A stretch of 49,093 bases of DNA, from the NCBI GenBank assembly GCA_018269055.1, contig JAFDVI010000053.1:1-49093 (forward strand). The letters run 5' to 3'. The translations under genes and the position numbers were made by a program. The DNA comes from Acidobacteriota bacterium. Its GTDB lineage: Bacteria; Acidobacteriota; Blastocatellia; RBC074. Of the stretch, positions 27,115-35,807 are shown in pieces. The notes beneath the pieces were generated by a model. The model saw only the letters and a list, made by a program, of their open reading frames with translations. It was not told where the DNA came from and made no database searches. Positions within the stretch are counted from its first letter, which is position 1. The number at the start of each line of letters is the position of its first letter.

Positions 27115-28644
27115 ATGATTTCATCGGCGGCTTGGATAGTAGACTGGTTAAAAAGAATGTGGTTGGGCAAGGCTACTTTTACTAAGCCACCAACCTATGA
27201 AAATTTTTGGGATAAATGGCAGAAAGAAAATAAAGAACAAGAACTGTTTACGCTTTCTGAGGAATTAGGAATTGCAGTTGCTCACATTGATGCAGATGGG
27301 CAATTCAAACAAGTCAACAGCTTATTTTGTGAAATGATAGGCTACTCAAGAGATGAGATTTTAGGTAATAATATTCGAAATGTCTTTTTCTTAGATATTG
27401 GTGAATGGGAACAGCTTTGCAAAGTTGGTAAACGCACCAGCTTTGATAAACACTGTCAGCATAAGCAAGGACATCCTATATGGGTGAGCTTAACTATTTC
27501 ACCCATTTATTTCTCAGGTGAGCAAAATGCTGCTTATATATTACAAGTTCAAAATATTTCAAAGTTCAAGCAAATTGAAGAATCTTTTTTTCAGGGACAT
27601 CTTTTACTTAAAAGAGTTATTGAAGGAATACCCGATGCGGTATTCGTGAAAGACTTAGATGGTCGATATTTGATAACAAATAGTGCCGGTATAAAACTTT
27701 ATGGTAAATCCGAAGCAGATATTATAGGAAAACTTGAAGACGATTTATTTTCCATTGATGAGGCTCGAAACACTGCAGAAATTGATCGCCAAGTGGTTCA
27801 AAGTGGCAAAAAGATTACCTATGAACTAGCTACGACCTCTGAAGGGATTACGCGTGCCATTTTATATACAAAAACGCCTTTTCTAAGTCGCGATGATAAA
27901 GTTATAGGGATTGTAATTGTTGCACGCGACGTCACTGAACAACAACGAGCTTCGGAAAATTTAGAAAATTCGCGTGCCGAATTGAGAGCATTATCAGCCA
28001 GGCTACAGTCAGTCAGAGAAGAGGAGCGCCTAAAAATTGCTCGCGAAATTCATGATGAGCTAGGACAAGTCCTCACAGGGCTAAAGTTAGATTTAGTGTC
28101 ATTTCTTAAAAAGACATCTGAATCAATGAATAAACTTGCCTGGGAATCATTGAAAGAACGTTCTCAAGGAATTGTTCACTTAATAAATAATGCAATTTTG
28201 ACTGTTCGAAAAATTTCTACTGAATTAAGACCCGGCTTATTAGATGCCGTTGGATTAACGGCTGCAATTGAATGGCAAGCAAAAGAGTTTGAAACCCGTA
28301 CCGGTATTAAATGTAAACTGAGGTTGCCTCACGAGCATTTTACTTTGGATCAGCATCGTTCCATAGCTGTTTTCAGAATTTTTCAAGAGATTCTGACAAA
28401 TGTCGCGCGACACTCTCAAGCGACCGAAGTCTCTATCGTTTTAGAAAAAAGAGACTTGGATATTGTCCTTGAAGCAAGGGATAATGGAAGGGGCATTCGA
28501 GCCAATGAGTTTTCGAACCCAAAATCTCTTGGGCTGCTAGGAATGCGGGAACGTGCATTGTTACTTGGCGGTGAAGTTGCAGTAAGAGGCATTCCAAATA
28601 AAGGAACTACCGTAACGCTTCGAATTCCAGTCGAAAATAAATAA
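27115..28644 (+). CDS. Soluble PAS-PAS sensor histidine kinase (NarL-partner type)
   Basis: A 509-residue cytoplasmic kinase with no membrane segment. Two PAS domains (about residues 50-165 and 168-285; phrases IAVAHIDADGQFKQVNSLFC, FVKDLDGRYLITN) precede a HisKA_3 dimerisation domain with the phospho-accepting His at 313 (REIHDELGQVLTG) and an HATPase domain (about 405-505: ILTNVARHSQA, DNGRGI, GLLGMRERALLLGG). Kinases of this class normally pair with NarL/LuxR-type regulators, but none is adjacent, so it is an orphan here; the LuxR-type regulator at 17894 is 9 kb away. Codons are AT-rich, unlike the flanking genes. No ribosome site is evident at the ATG. Confidence 0.88.
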   Translation: MISSAAWIVDWLKRMWLGKATFTKPPTYENFWDKWQKENKEQELFTLSEELGIAVAHIDADGQFKQVNSLFCEMIGYSRDEILGNNIRNVFFLDIGEWEQLCKVGKRTSFDKHCQHKQGHPIWVSLTISPIYFSGEQNAAYILQVQNISKFKQIEESFFQGHLLLKRVIEGIPDAVFVKDLDGRYLITNSAGIKLYGKSEADIIGKLEDDLFSIDEARNTAEIDRQVVQSGKKITYELATTSEGITRAILYTKTPFLSRDDKVIGIVIVARDVTEQQRASENLENSRAELRALSARLQSVREEERLKIAREIHDELGQVLTGLKLDLVSFLKKTSESMNKLAWESLKERSQGIVHLINNAILTVRKISTELRPGLLDAVGLTAAIEWQAKEFETRTGIKCKLRLPHEHFTLDQHRSIAVFRIFQEILTNVARHSQATEVSIVLEKRDLDIVLEARDNGRGIRANEFSNPKSLGLLGMRERALLLGGEVAVRGIPNKGTTVTLRIPVENK

Positions 28645-28714
28645 AGTGCGTTAGGTATAACAAATTAGGGGACGGCCTTTGATGTCTGTTTTTACTTAAA
28701 TTGCTGAAATTTAA

Positions 28715-29521
28715 ATGGACACAATCATCAGCAAAAAAAATAAGCAACCGTGTGTCTCCTTGTTACGCCAAACAAATTGGGTCAACGAACAATTTGCTCA
28801 GAAAGCTTGGGTCCAAAATCGTAATATTGCAAGGAAAATTGTAACTTCTTTATCAGATGGTGAGCTAAGTACTCTATCTGTTGAAACACGCCATGAGTTA
28901 TTGCAAAGCTTAAAAGCAGGTCGTATTACCTTATCTGACAGTAAGGCAATAAAAAGGCTTCTTTCATCGGAATTAACTCGAAAGGAATATCAAGAGCGAA
29001 TTATTATTCAAGGTAGCAACGGCTTTATCAATACGACAATCGCACATTTATCGTCATTATCTCGATTGCAAATTGGGCGAAAACTTTTTAAAAGTCTTTT
29101 TGATAGTGGCAAGCAGGTAACTATTATTGCAACAGATCGTATTAGCGAGGCTCCGCCAGATAACTTTAAGGATGCAATTCCTAAAGGTAGGCAACTGAAA
29201 TGGCAGGATTTGTGGGGGAAGCAGGTAACCATAAAGGGGACAGGAAAGGGGTCAAACACTACGGTTAAATACAATCCTATATTTACCTACTCCAGCCATA
29301 TTTCAGCCTGGAAAGAGTGTCCGCCGGAAATTGCTTTAGCGCATGAGCTGATACACGCAGATGACGCGGCGCATGGTCGTTTAGATCCAGGTGAAGTGAG
29401 TGGGGTAAGAAACTATGAAAGGCAGGCTGTAGGTCTTGTGCCTTATCAAGATAAAGAGTTTACGGAAAATAAATTTCGTGCCGCTTGGTTCCCCCCAGTT
29501 TCGCTACGAAAGCGATATTAA
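28715..29521 (+). CDS. M91/NleD-like zinc metalloprotease, effector or toxin type
   Basis: A 268-residue protein. The C-terminal part has a zinc-protease motif HELIH (about 210-214) followed by a downstream Glu in NYERQAVGL (about 235). This arrangement resembles peptidase family M91, known from the type III secretion effector NleD and from C-terminal domains of polymorphic toxins. The N-terminal 100 residues are basic, probably helical, and unrecognised; they could be a delivery or binding region. There is no signal peptide or membrane segment. It follows the PAS kinase on the same strand with a 70-base gap. It is AT-rich and probably acquired. Family assignment is by motif only; whether it acts on own or foreign proteins is unknown. 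Confidence 0.7.
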   Translation: MDTIISKKNKQPCVSLLRQTNWVNEQFAQKAWVQNRNIARKIVTSLSDGELSTLSVETRHELLQSLKAGRITLSDSKAIKRLLSSELTRKEYQERIIIQGSNGFINTTIAHLSSLSRLQIGRKLFKSLFDSGKQVTIIATDRISEAPPDNFKDAIPKGRQLKWQDLWGKQVTIKGTGKGSNTTVKYNPIFTYSSHISAWKECPPEIALAHELIHADDAAHGRLDPGEVSGVRNYERQAVGLVPYQDKEFTENKFRAAWFPPVSLRKRY

Positions 29522-29526
29522 TAATA

Positions 29527-29578
29527 AGACAGCTACTTCTGTAATACTTTCTTAATGCTACTACAAAACTAGCTGTCT
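29527..29578. terminator. Inverted repeat between convergent genes
   Basis: AGACAGCTA (29527-29535) and TAGCTGTCT (29570-29578) form a perfect 9-bp stem with a long 34-base loop, six bases after the M91-like gene. It may be a two-way terminator, though the long loop weakens the case. Confidence 0.35.
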
Positions 29579-29651
29579 GGGCTAATTCTGATTGAAGAAG
29601 TAATGATACCTGCTACTCTTCAGGTCGATGTATTTTTAATGGTTGAGATAA

Positions 29652-30401
29652 TCATTTCGGCAAATCATAGTCAGACTTTCCAAATGCACCAATCAGACAA
29701 ACCCAGTCACCTAATCTGACATTGACTCCTACACCTTGTGCCGAAATTGGAATTAATCTGTGCTTTGGTTTTGGAGTTACTATATTATAAAAGTAACTAA
29801 AATGATTAAAATCGACGGCCTCAGCTCGGTTTATTACTTCGACCTGATAATTTCTTCCTCCTTTAAAGACAAAATCCTCAGTGTCGTTATTAAAGTGTAA
29901 TACTGCGTATCCATCATGGGGGATCTCGACATCAAGACCAGCCTTGGTTCCAATTGCCGGCAATTGTTTATGCGGTGTATGCGTTTTACTATCTGCAAAA
30001 ACTGCATTCACAGCGTGTGCACACGTATAGAGCTCTCCGCAATTAAAATGAAGTCTTGCACGACAACGTTTTGCATTCGCTTGAAATTTGTCGTTAGGAT
30101 AAAGCTGATTTTCAAAGTCGACCACACTGTCAAATGACTGACGTTTATCTCTGCGAGATTTAGGTTGATAATATGTCAGGGGAGAAGGGGTTGGATAAAC
30201 ATCTAATCTGATATCTCCATTGACTTCAGAGAAGTTATGGTATTCTTTTCTAAGAATGCCATTCTCTTTAATTAAAATATGCGGTTGATGGATATCCTGG
30301 GGGGCTTCCTTATCAGTCGCGATCAAGCCAACCATCAGTCGTGAAGGGTATTTGGTAAAGAACGCGCACAAATCTTCGAACATGAAACTAATTTTACTCA
30401 T
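29652..30401 (-). CDS. Protein of unknown function next to the CHAT gene
   Basis: A 249-residue protein, not recognised. The start at 30401 is firm because GGAGG lies 6 bases upstream; the frame is open 17 codons further. No signal peptide or membrane segment is seen. The N-terminal part (MFEDLCAFFTKYPSRLMVGLI, with QPHILIKENG and GDIRLDVYP) and the C-terminal part (GYAVLHFNND, FKGGRNYQVEVINRAE) look like beta-rich domains; a Cys/His-rich middle (CRARLHFNCGELYTCAHAV) could bind metal. It follows the CHAT gene on the same strand with a 146-base gap and may be its partner or substrate; that is inference from position alone. Confidence 0.6.
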   Translation of the reverse strand: MSKISFMFEDLCAFFTKYPSRLMVGLIATDKEAPQDIHQPHILIKENGILRKEYHNFSEVNGDIRLDVYPTPSPLTYYQPKSRRDKRQSFDSVVDFENQLYPNDKFQANAKRCRARLHFNCGELYTCAHAVNAVFADSKTHTPHKQLPAIGTKAGLDVEIPHDGYAVLHFNNDTEDFVFKGGRNYQVEVINRAEAVDFNHFSYFYNIVTPKPKHRLIPISAQGVGVNVRLGDWVCLIGAFGKSDYDLPK

Positions 30402-30547
30402 TTTTTTCCTCCATAATATCTGGGATTGGAGTCCAAGATAGTTCATATGCAAATCTCAGAGTATTTCAGCCTGTCGTCAGGGAACCCCTGAGAGAGTGTG
30501 GGTCTGCTAGTAAAAGATTTTTTGAGTATTACTTCTTGAAGAAAGGA

Positions 30548-33500
30548 CTAGTTGCCTGCTCCGAAGATCTGAAAGGCGCCCCAATAATACGGATGCCTTT
30601 TGGTTTCATCAGCTCCATGAATCAAAGAACATTGTGCTTCCCTCAAGGAGCTCGCAAATGCGAATGATTTAGTGCGATGATAAAAATGAAAAAGATACAT
30701 TAACTCGGCGGAACTTTCATCATCAACATCCCATAAACTAGCGATCACAGAGGGGACTTTAATAGATAGAAATGCCTGAACCAATGCCCCTGTTGCCTCC
30801 CCAGTTCCAGCTTCGTCAATTCCAGATTTACAGCTTGAAAGTACTACTAACTTTGTGTTTGTTGCTCTAAGACTGTAAATCTCAGATGCTTGAAGCAGCC
30901 CATCGTAAAATATTCCCTTATGGTATATGTTTTTATTGTAAAGAGGATTTTCGTCTGCAAGAATAATTGCTGAAGCTAAGCTACTAATTTCGCTATTAAT
31001 AGTATGGCTCGCAATATGTACGATATTACTGCCTTGGAACTCAGGGATTATTTTACTTTCAGCGGCATTTTGCAGGCTGAAGAATTTTGAGTTTTTATAA
31101 AGTGCGCTTGCTTTAAACACTTCGTCTTCAGCAGAAGGTAATGGTGTTAATTTGGGAAAGCGGCTATGACTAAATCGAGGGTTACTTATTCCCAAAAAGC
31201 TTTCATCTTTATCATTTTGCTTAAGAGAGGACCAAGCCTTAGTTTTTACCATTAAGTTAGCACTTGGGTTTGTTATTATTGAGTAGTCTTCAACCAAATA
31301 TCGTTTTGATTGAAGGGAATATAGTGTGGCAAAAGGTAAATGGCTTAAAGTATTATCCTGAATAATACTGATAGATTTTGAACTATCTATATTATGCAAA
31401 ATTGGAGTAATTAATAATTGGTAAAGGTTTGCTGATTGTTGCCTGATTGTTTCCAAATTCTGGCGATCACGAAGACTAGAAGTATAAGTAGTGACAAGAT
31501 TTAATAAGTCTTGATCACTAACCTTAACACTGGTTGAAATAAAATTGATTTTCGTGATATAAAATATAAGTAATCCTTTTTCGGTCGGCACATATGATAA
31601 TGCTTGAACATCGCTAGGCAATTTGTTTTGAATTTCTTTCAGCTTTAACAAGTTAAAGCGACTTGATATTGGCAGGACAATTTTCCCATCGGTTGTTGTT
31701 GTTGAGCTTGATCCTGCTGCTGTTTCCAGGATGTTTCGGTTCTTGGCTATCTCCGAGTAATCAAAAGCCAAAGCCTGATTGTTTTTAATATAAAACTGAA
31801 AATCAATCATCGATTTGTATACGTTTTGACTACGAAGCAAAAAAACGCTTCGACTTGAGGCGTCTGCTATTTGCTGCCTTCCTTTTTCCAATAAAGCGAT
31901 GCTTCGTTTAAACTCTTGCTCAGCTTCCTGGATGCCATTCTTGGAGAGATAGGCTGAGGCCAACCCTTGATGAATTGCCGATAAGTATACTCTATTATTT
32001 GTACTTTTAATTGCTTTTAGCGCAGAAGTGTAACTATCTAAGGAACTTTCATGTCTTCCTAAGCTTAAGAATACATCTCCTAAAGTAGTAAATAATTCAG
32101 CTTGAAGTAAGGGCCGAATGGTCTTATCGTCAATCAGGTCGCATTTTTCTATAGCTCCGGTTAGGTATTTTTCGGCCTCTTGGTTTCGATTTAGTTTCCA
32201 TAAATTTAAACCTATTCTCCCCATTGTTCCTGTAATCCCGGGATTATATTTTAATTGTGAAGCTATGTTGAGGGATTCCATTTGATACTCTAACGCTAGT
32301 TTGTAATTTCCCAATCTGAAAAGCGGTTCCCATAATTGTTGGTAGGCTTGAAAGTTGCGAATCTGATTTGTTGGATTATTATTTAGTATTGATAGAACCT
32401 CAAAGCTTTTACTTAGTCCGGCTCTATAGTTTCCGGATCTTGTGTAGGCCGTTCCTGCCAAAATTAATCCTGCCATAATGAAATCCTTATCTCCAATTTC
32501 TTTGGCTAAGGTGACGGCACGTAAACTGCTTTCCAGCGCATGACTAATTTCTTGATCTGACAAATATGCATTAGCTAAAGCCGAGTGAAGCTGAAATAGC
32601 ATATGCTTGTGATGCCGTTTTTCAGCCTGAATAGTAAAATGGTTACCTAAAGAAACAAGTGAGTCTGAGTTTGCGCGATTATGGGAAAAACGAACAAGAT
32701 TCGCTACTGCAACTTCTGCATGTAGATCATCCTTAATGCGAGTAGCGTTATGAAGGGCTGATTGATAGGTCTTATAAGCAGAGTCATACAAGCTGCGGGA
32801 AATCTCATTGTCCGCCTGCCGCAGCTCCAAGAGGACACTTAGCATCCGATGTTTTATTGCTGGGCTGGCTCTAGCTGCCAAATCTGTTAAATCTCGAATA
32901 AAGAAATCCTCTCTATTATCGGCAAAAAAATTCGCGATTTTTTTTAGTTTGGCGTAAGCCAGATCAGATTGCGTAGAGTTGTTTTCAATACTAGCAGTGA
33001 GGTAGTATTCTGTTAGCTCGTTGATTGCAAATTGTCCAATGATTGATGGGTTCTGGTTAATAAGGGAAGCCAAAGCGTTATCATCATTCGCGTCAAAAAT
33101 CTTTTCAAATGATGTTATTATTTCTTTTTTTTTAGGGGTACTCTCTCGACTGGCTTTTAATTCTAATTTTTTTAAATGCTCTCGAGCTTCTTTAGCCCAT
33201 TCTGAGGTAGAATCAATATTAAGATATTCCTTCCAGCTCTCTTTTGCCCTTGTGAAAAGAGACAGCTTTTCATAGCACAACGCTCTATTAAACCACGCTT
33301 CAGTTAATCGCGGATCAATTTCAATCGCCACATCATAATGAGAAACAGCTTGATCCAATAACCCAGAGGAGTCCCCTTCGGCATACTTACTACGCTCGTA
33401 ATATAGAGTAGCTAGGTCTGTGTGCAGTTTTGCATCTCGTTTTAAAAACTCAAGCGCCCCCTTCATCTGAGTTTCAGCCTTGTCAAATTCACCTAAAAAT

Positions 33501-34171
33501 AAATAAAGTCGCCCCAATGCATGACGTTCTTGAGGAGTCGGGTTAATAGCTACTTCTTTTGTTAACTCTGCCAGCGCGTAATCAAGCTGATCGCGATTTA
33601 CGTCGGCTCCTTCGACGTTCCCGCGTGAACGTGCATATGGCTTATAAGGAAAACCGCCTGAGAGCCTAGCTTCGAGAGGACGGCTGACTTGATAGCTATG
33701 CTGCATCGCAAGCAAGCTATTTTGTACAGGAGAATGAGATTTTATATACAGATACCCCGCGGTACCAATAACAGCAAGAAAAAATAGACAAGCTAAAGCT
33801 AGGGCATACCTATTTTTTCTTTCGTGTTTTTTCGGCTGGGCGGCTCGTTTAGTGGAAGTATTCTGGTTCGTAGGGTCAAAAGTGGAGGAGCGGTTATCAT
33901 TTGAAATGAGCAGTTTTGCTATTGGCTGGCGGGCTTGGGCGATTGTTTCTTTTCCTAGAGGAAAAAGACGTTCAAGTTCACGTCTATCAGGTTCATTATC
34001 ATCGAGCGAGCTAAGCCTCAATAGTATCGAAAGCCTGATTCGACAACTTTCACAAGTGAAGCAGTGCTCGTCAATGCCAGCTTGCGCCTCAGCACTGCAT
34101 TTTCCTATAGCATACGCAGCAATCAGAGTTTCAGGCGGGTGGACCGCATCATTAAACTTGCTATCATTCAT
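30548..34171 (-). CDS. Zinc finger-TM-TPR-CHAT caspase-like protein
   Basis: A 1207-residue protein. Residues 1-60 hold an anti-sigma-type zinc motif (His36-x3-Cys40-x2-Cys43). A membrane helix (about 122-143), preceded by a Lys/Arg-rich stretch, follows, then many tetratricopeptide repeats (about 190-370 and 400-860), and a C-terminal CHAT domain (about 890-1207). The CHAT catalytic pair is present: His1056 (HIASHT) and Cys1114 (LSSCKSG), plus the family ends IASLWDVDDESS and YYWGAFQIFG. CHAT domains are caspase-like cysteine proteases. The basic residues before the membrane helix predict the zinc finger in the cytoplasm and TPR-CHAT in the periplasm. It is AT-rich like its neighbours. Substrates and trigger are unknown. 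Confidence 0.88.
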   Translation of the reverse strand: MNDSKFNDAVHPPETLIAAYAIGKCSAEAQAGIDEHCFTCESCRIRLSILLRLSSLDDNEPDRRELERLFPLGKETIAQARQPIAKLLISNDNRSSTFDPTNQNTSTKRAAQPKKHERKNRYALALACLFFLAVIGTAGYLYIKSHSPVQNSLLAMQHSYQVSRPLEARLSGGFPYKPYARSRGNVEGADVNRDQLDYALAELTKEVAINPTPQERHALGRLYLFLGEFDKAETQMKGALEFLKRDAKLHTDLATLYYERSKYAEGDSSGLLDQAVSHYDVAIEIDPRLTEAWFNRALCYEKLSLFTRAKESWKEYLNIDSTSEWAKEAREHLKKLELKASRESTPKKKEIITSFEKIFDANDDNALASLINQNPSIIGQFAINELTEYYLTASIENNSTQSDLAYAKLKKIANFFADNREDFFIRDLTDLAARASPAIKHRMLSVLLELRQADNEISRSLYDSAYKTYQSALHNATRIKDDLHAEVAVANLVRFSHNRANSDSLVSLGNHFTIQAEKRHHKHMLFQLHSALANAYLSDQEISHALESSLRAVTLAKEIGDKDFIMAGLILAGTAYTRSGNYRAGLSKSFEVLSILNNNPTNQIRNFQAYQQLWEPLFRLGNYKLALEYQMESLNIASQLKYNPGITGTMGRIGLNLWKLNRNQEAEKYLTGAIEKCDLIDDKTIRPLLQAELFTTLGDVFLSLGRHESSLDSYTSALKAIKSTNNRVYLSAIHQGLASAYLSKNGIQEAEQEFKRSIALLEKGRQQIADASSRSVFLLRSQNVYKSMIDFQFYIKNNQALAFDYSEIAKNRNILETAAGSSSTTTTDGKIVLPISSRFNLLKLKEIQNKLPSDVQALSYVPTEKGLLIFYITKINFISTSVKVSDQDLLNLVTTYTSSLRDRQNLETIRQQSANLYQLLITPILHNIDSSKSISIIQDNTLSHLPFATLYSLQSKRYLVEDYSIITNPSANLMVKTKAWSSLKQNDKDESFLGISNPRFSHSRFPKLTPLPSAEDEVFKASALYKNSKFFSLQNAAESKIIPEFQGSNIVHIASHTINSEISSLASAIILADENPLYNKNIYHKGIFYDGLLQASEIYSLRATNTKLVVLSSCKSGIDEAGTGEATGALVQAFLSIKVPSVIASLWDVDDESSAELMYLFHFYHRTKSFAFASSLREAQCSLIHGADETKRHPYYWGAFQIFGAGN

Positions 34172-34330
34172 AGGCTTCTCAAAACTTAAATAGCATTACA
34201 CGAGGAAAATTTACAGGTCAAAGCCCGGATGGGAATTCAAAAGTTGATCATTTTTGCTGTAATTGCCCCGGAATTGGGGGAACAGACTAGATAGAGTAAA
34301 AATATCGTATAACTCTATCGAAAATGAACA

Positions 34331-35140
34331 TTATCTGACAGTCTGGTAAAAATCAAGCAGATCGCGTGAGCGATACAAATATTTCCCCTTTTCGATGCGG
34401 ATCGCTTTTTGGGACTCGACCAAAGCTTTATGGCCGAGTCCAACATCTGGGCGGGGACCCCCTGTCATACGTGCCAGTTCCCCCGGAAATATCATTCCAG
34501 CGTGAGATAAAAAGACATCGGCAATCTCGCGAAAAGCAAGGACCTTTTCAAGTTTGTCCCCCCATTGTTTCTGAAAGCGCGTTTCAACAAGTGTCCAAAT
34601 GTATGTAAATTGGGGCTGATATAAAACCTCACTCGGAATGACAATCATTGCTGCCTGGAGTTCGTCGTAAGATTGATTGAAGACTTTCCAATCCTTTAAG
34701 CCTGAAGCCTCTCTTAAATCGAGAATGGTCATTACACACTCTTTGCGCAATAGCCTTTAGGACCTTTTGAGCATTGGAGCTTAATTTGGAATTTTCTTCG
34801 AGCCTTGTAGTTCCCCAAACAGAGAAGAAATACGGAACCATGCGTTTAGCTAAAAACATTGTTTGGCCGCGAGCGAGCTTGCCATAGTAAACATTCCCGC
34901 GCCTCAGAAGTTCATCTTTCAAGAGCCAAGCTTGAGAGCTTTCGTAATCTTTTTGGATATTACGTGGCAAAAAGGCATCGCATCGCCCACAAACGGCGAC
35001 AAAAGTGATGGGCCAGGTTGGCGTGAATCGGTCAAGCACGAGCAAAATCCGATTTCTTCAATAAACTGTTCGGCATCATGAACCGTTTCGACTTTTAGGC
35101 TGTCCTCACGTCGCCAATGGAAATCCCGATATCTGTCAAT
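34331..35140 (-). pseudogene. AlkZ-related winged-helix protein, frameshifted remnant
   Basis: Three pieces of one protein lie in successive minus-strand frames. About 35140-34990 reads as RREDSLKVETVHDAEQFIEE then IGFC; 35045-34740 gives LLKDELLRRGNVYYGKLARG and SSNAQKVLKAIAQ; 34750-34331 gives LDLREASGLKDWKVFNQSYD, DELQAAMIVIPSE and FTYIWTLVE. Their order matches the family that includes the AlkZ/YcaQ-related proteins (winged-helix DNA-binding fold). Frame changes are needed near 34975 and near 34740, and no start codon is seen in the first piece. It marks the right edge of the AT-rich block. Sequencing error is an alternative for single shifts, but two shifts plus a missing start favour decay. 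Confidence 0.65.
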
Positions 35141-35253
35141 GTCCGGAGGTAAAGGGTTTATCTTCGATAAGGCGCAAAGTAGCGTAATTAGTCAATTTGC
35201 GCTATATTCAACGAGCCTTGATCAGCACTCAGCCCAACGGGAGACTTTTGTTC

Positions 35254-35757
35254 ATGAATCAAGTAGCGATTCAAACTATTACTTCCTACTTACTAGACAA
35301 TTTGCGGCAGCAAGCTCGGAGCTCACCGCGGCGTCGAGTAATTCATCGTCTACATAATGGCGATTGGGAACACTGTCACCGAATGTTAAATGCCTTAATC
35401 CCTGGGACCTATGTTCGGCCACACAAACACGATAGTGATCATCAAAGTGAAGCTTTCATTTTGTTGCAGGGCAAAGTCGCGGTGATGATCTTTGACAATG
35501 ACGGAAATGTTGATTTTGTACAAAGTAGAATTTTGGCGCAGGAGAATGGGATGTACGGTATAGACATACCACCACACATTTGGCATAGCCTGGTTGCGCT
35601 GGAAATCACCGTGCTCTATGAAGTCAAAGGGCATCCGACAGGCGGATATATTCAGGAGCGTGATAAAAACTTTGCCCCTTGGTCACCTGAGGAAGGCTCG
35701 GTCGAGAGCCAGGAATACTTGCGCAAAATGGAGAATTGGGCACAACTAGTCAAATAA
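35254..35757 (+). CDS. WbuC-family cupin metalloprotein
   Basis: A 167-residue single cupin. The metal-binding motif is PGTYVRPHKHDSDHQSEAF (His, His, and acidic ligands) with a second His in IPPHIWHSLVALE; FEV-type ending YEVKGHP and the C-terminal FAPWSPEEG are features of WbuC-like proteins, often found in surface polysaccharide loci. No enzymatic reaction is known to me. The ATG at 35254 is chosen because GGGAGA lies 8 bases upstream; the frame is open to 35197. The giant TPR gene starts at or just past its end, so the two are probably co-transcribed. Confidence 0.82.
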   Translation: MNQVAIQTITSYLLDNLRQQARSSPRRRVIHRLHNGDWEHCHRMLNALIPGTYVRPHKHDSDHQSEAFILLQGKVAVMIFDNDGNVDFVQSRILAQENGMYGIDIPPHIWHSLVALEITVLYEVKGHPTGGYIQERDKNFAPWSPEEGSVESQEYLRKMENWAQLVK

Positions 35758-35807
35758 AGGGTTTATCTCGGCCATCACCTCAGGATTCTGTTCCACTGAA
35801 AAAGCAA

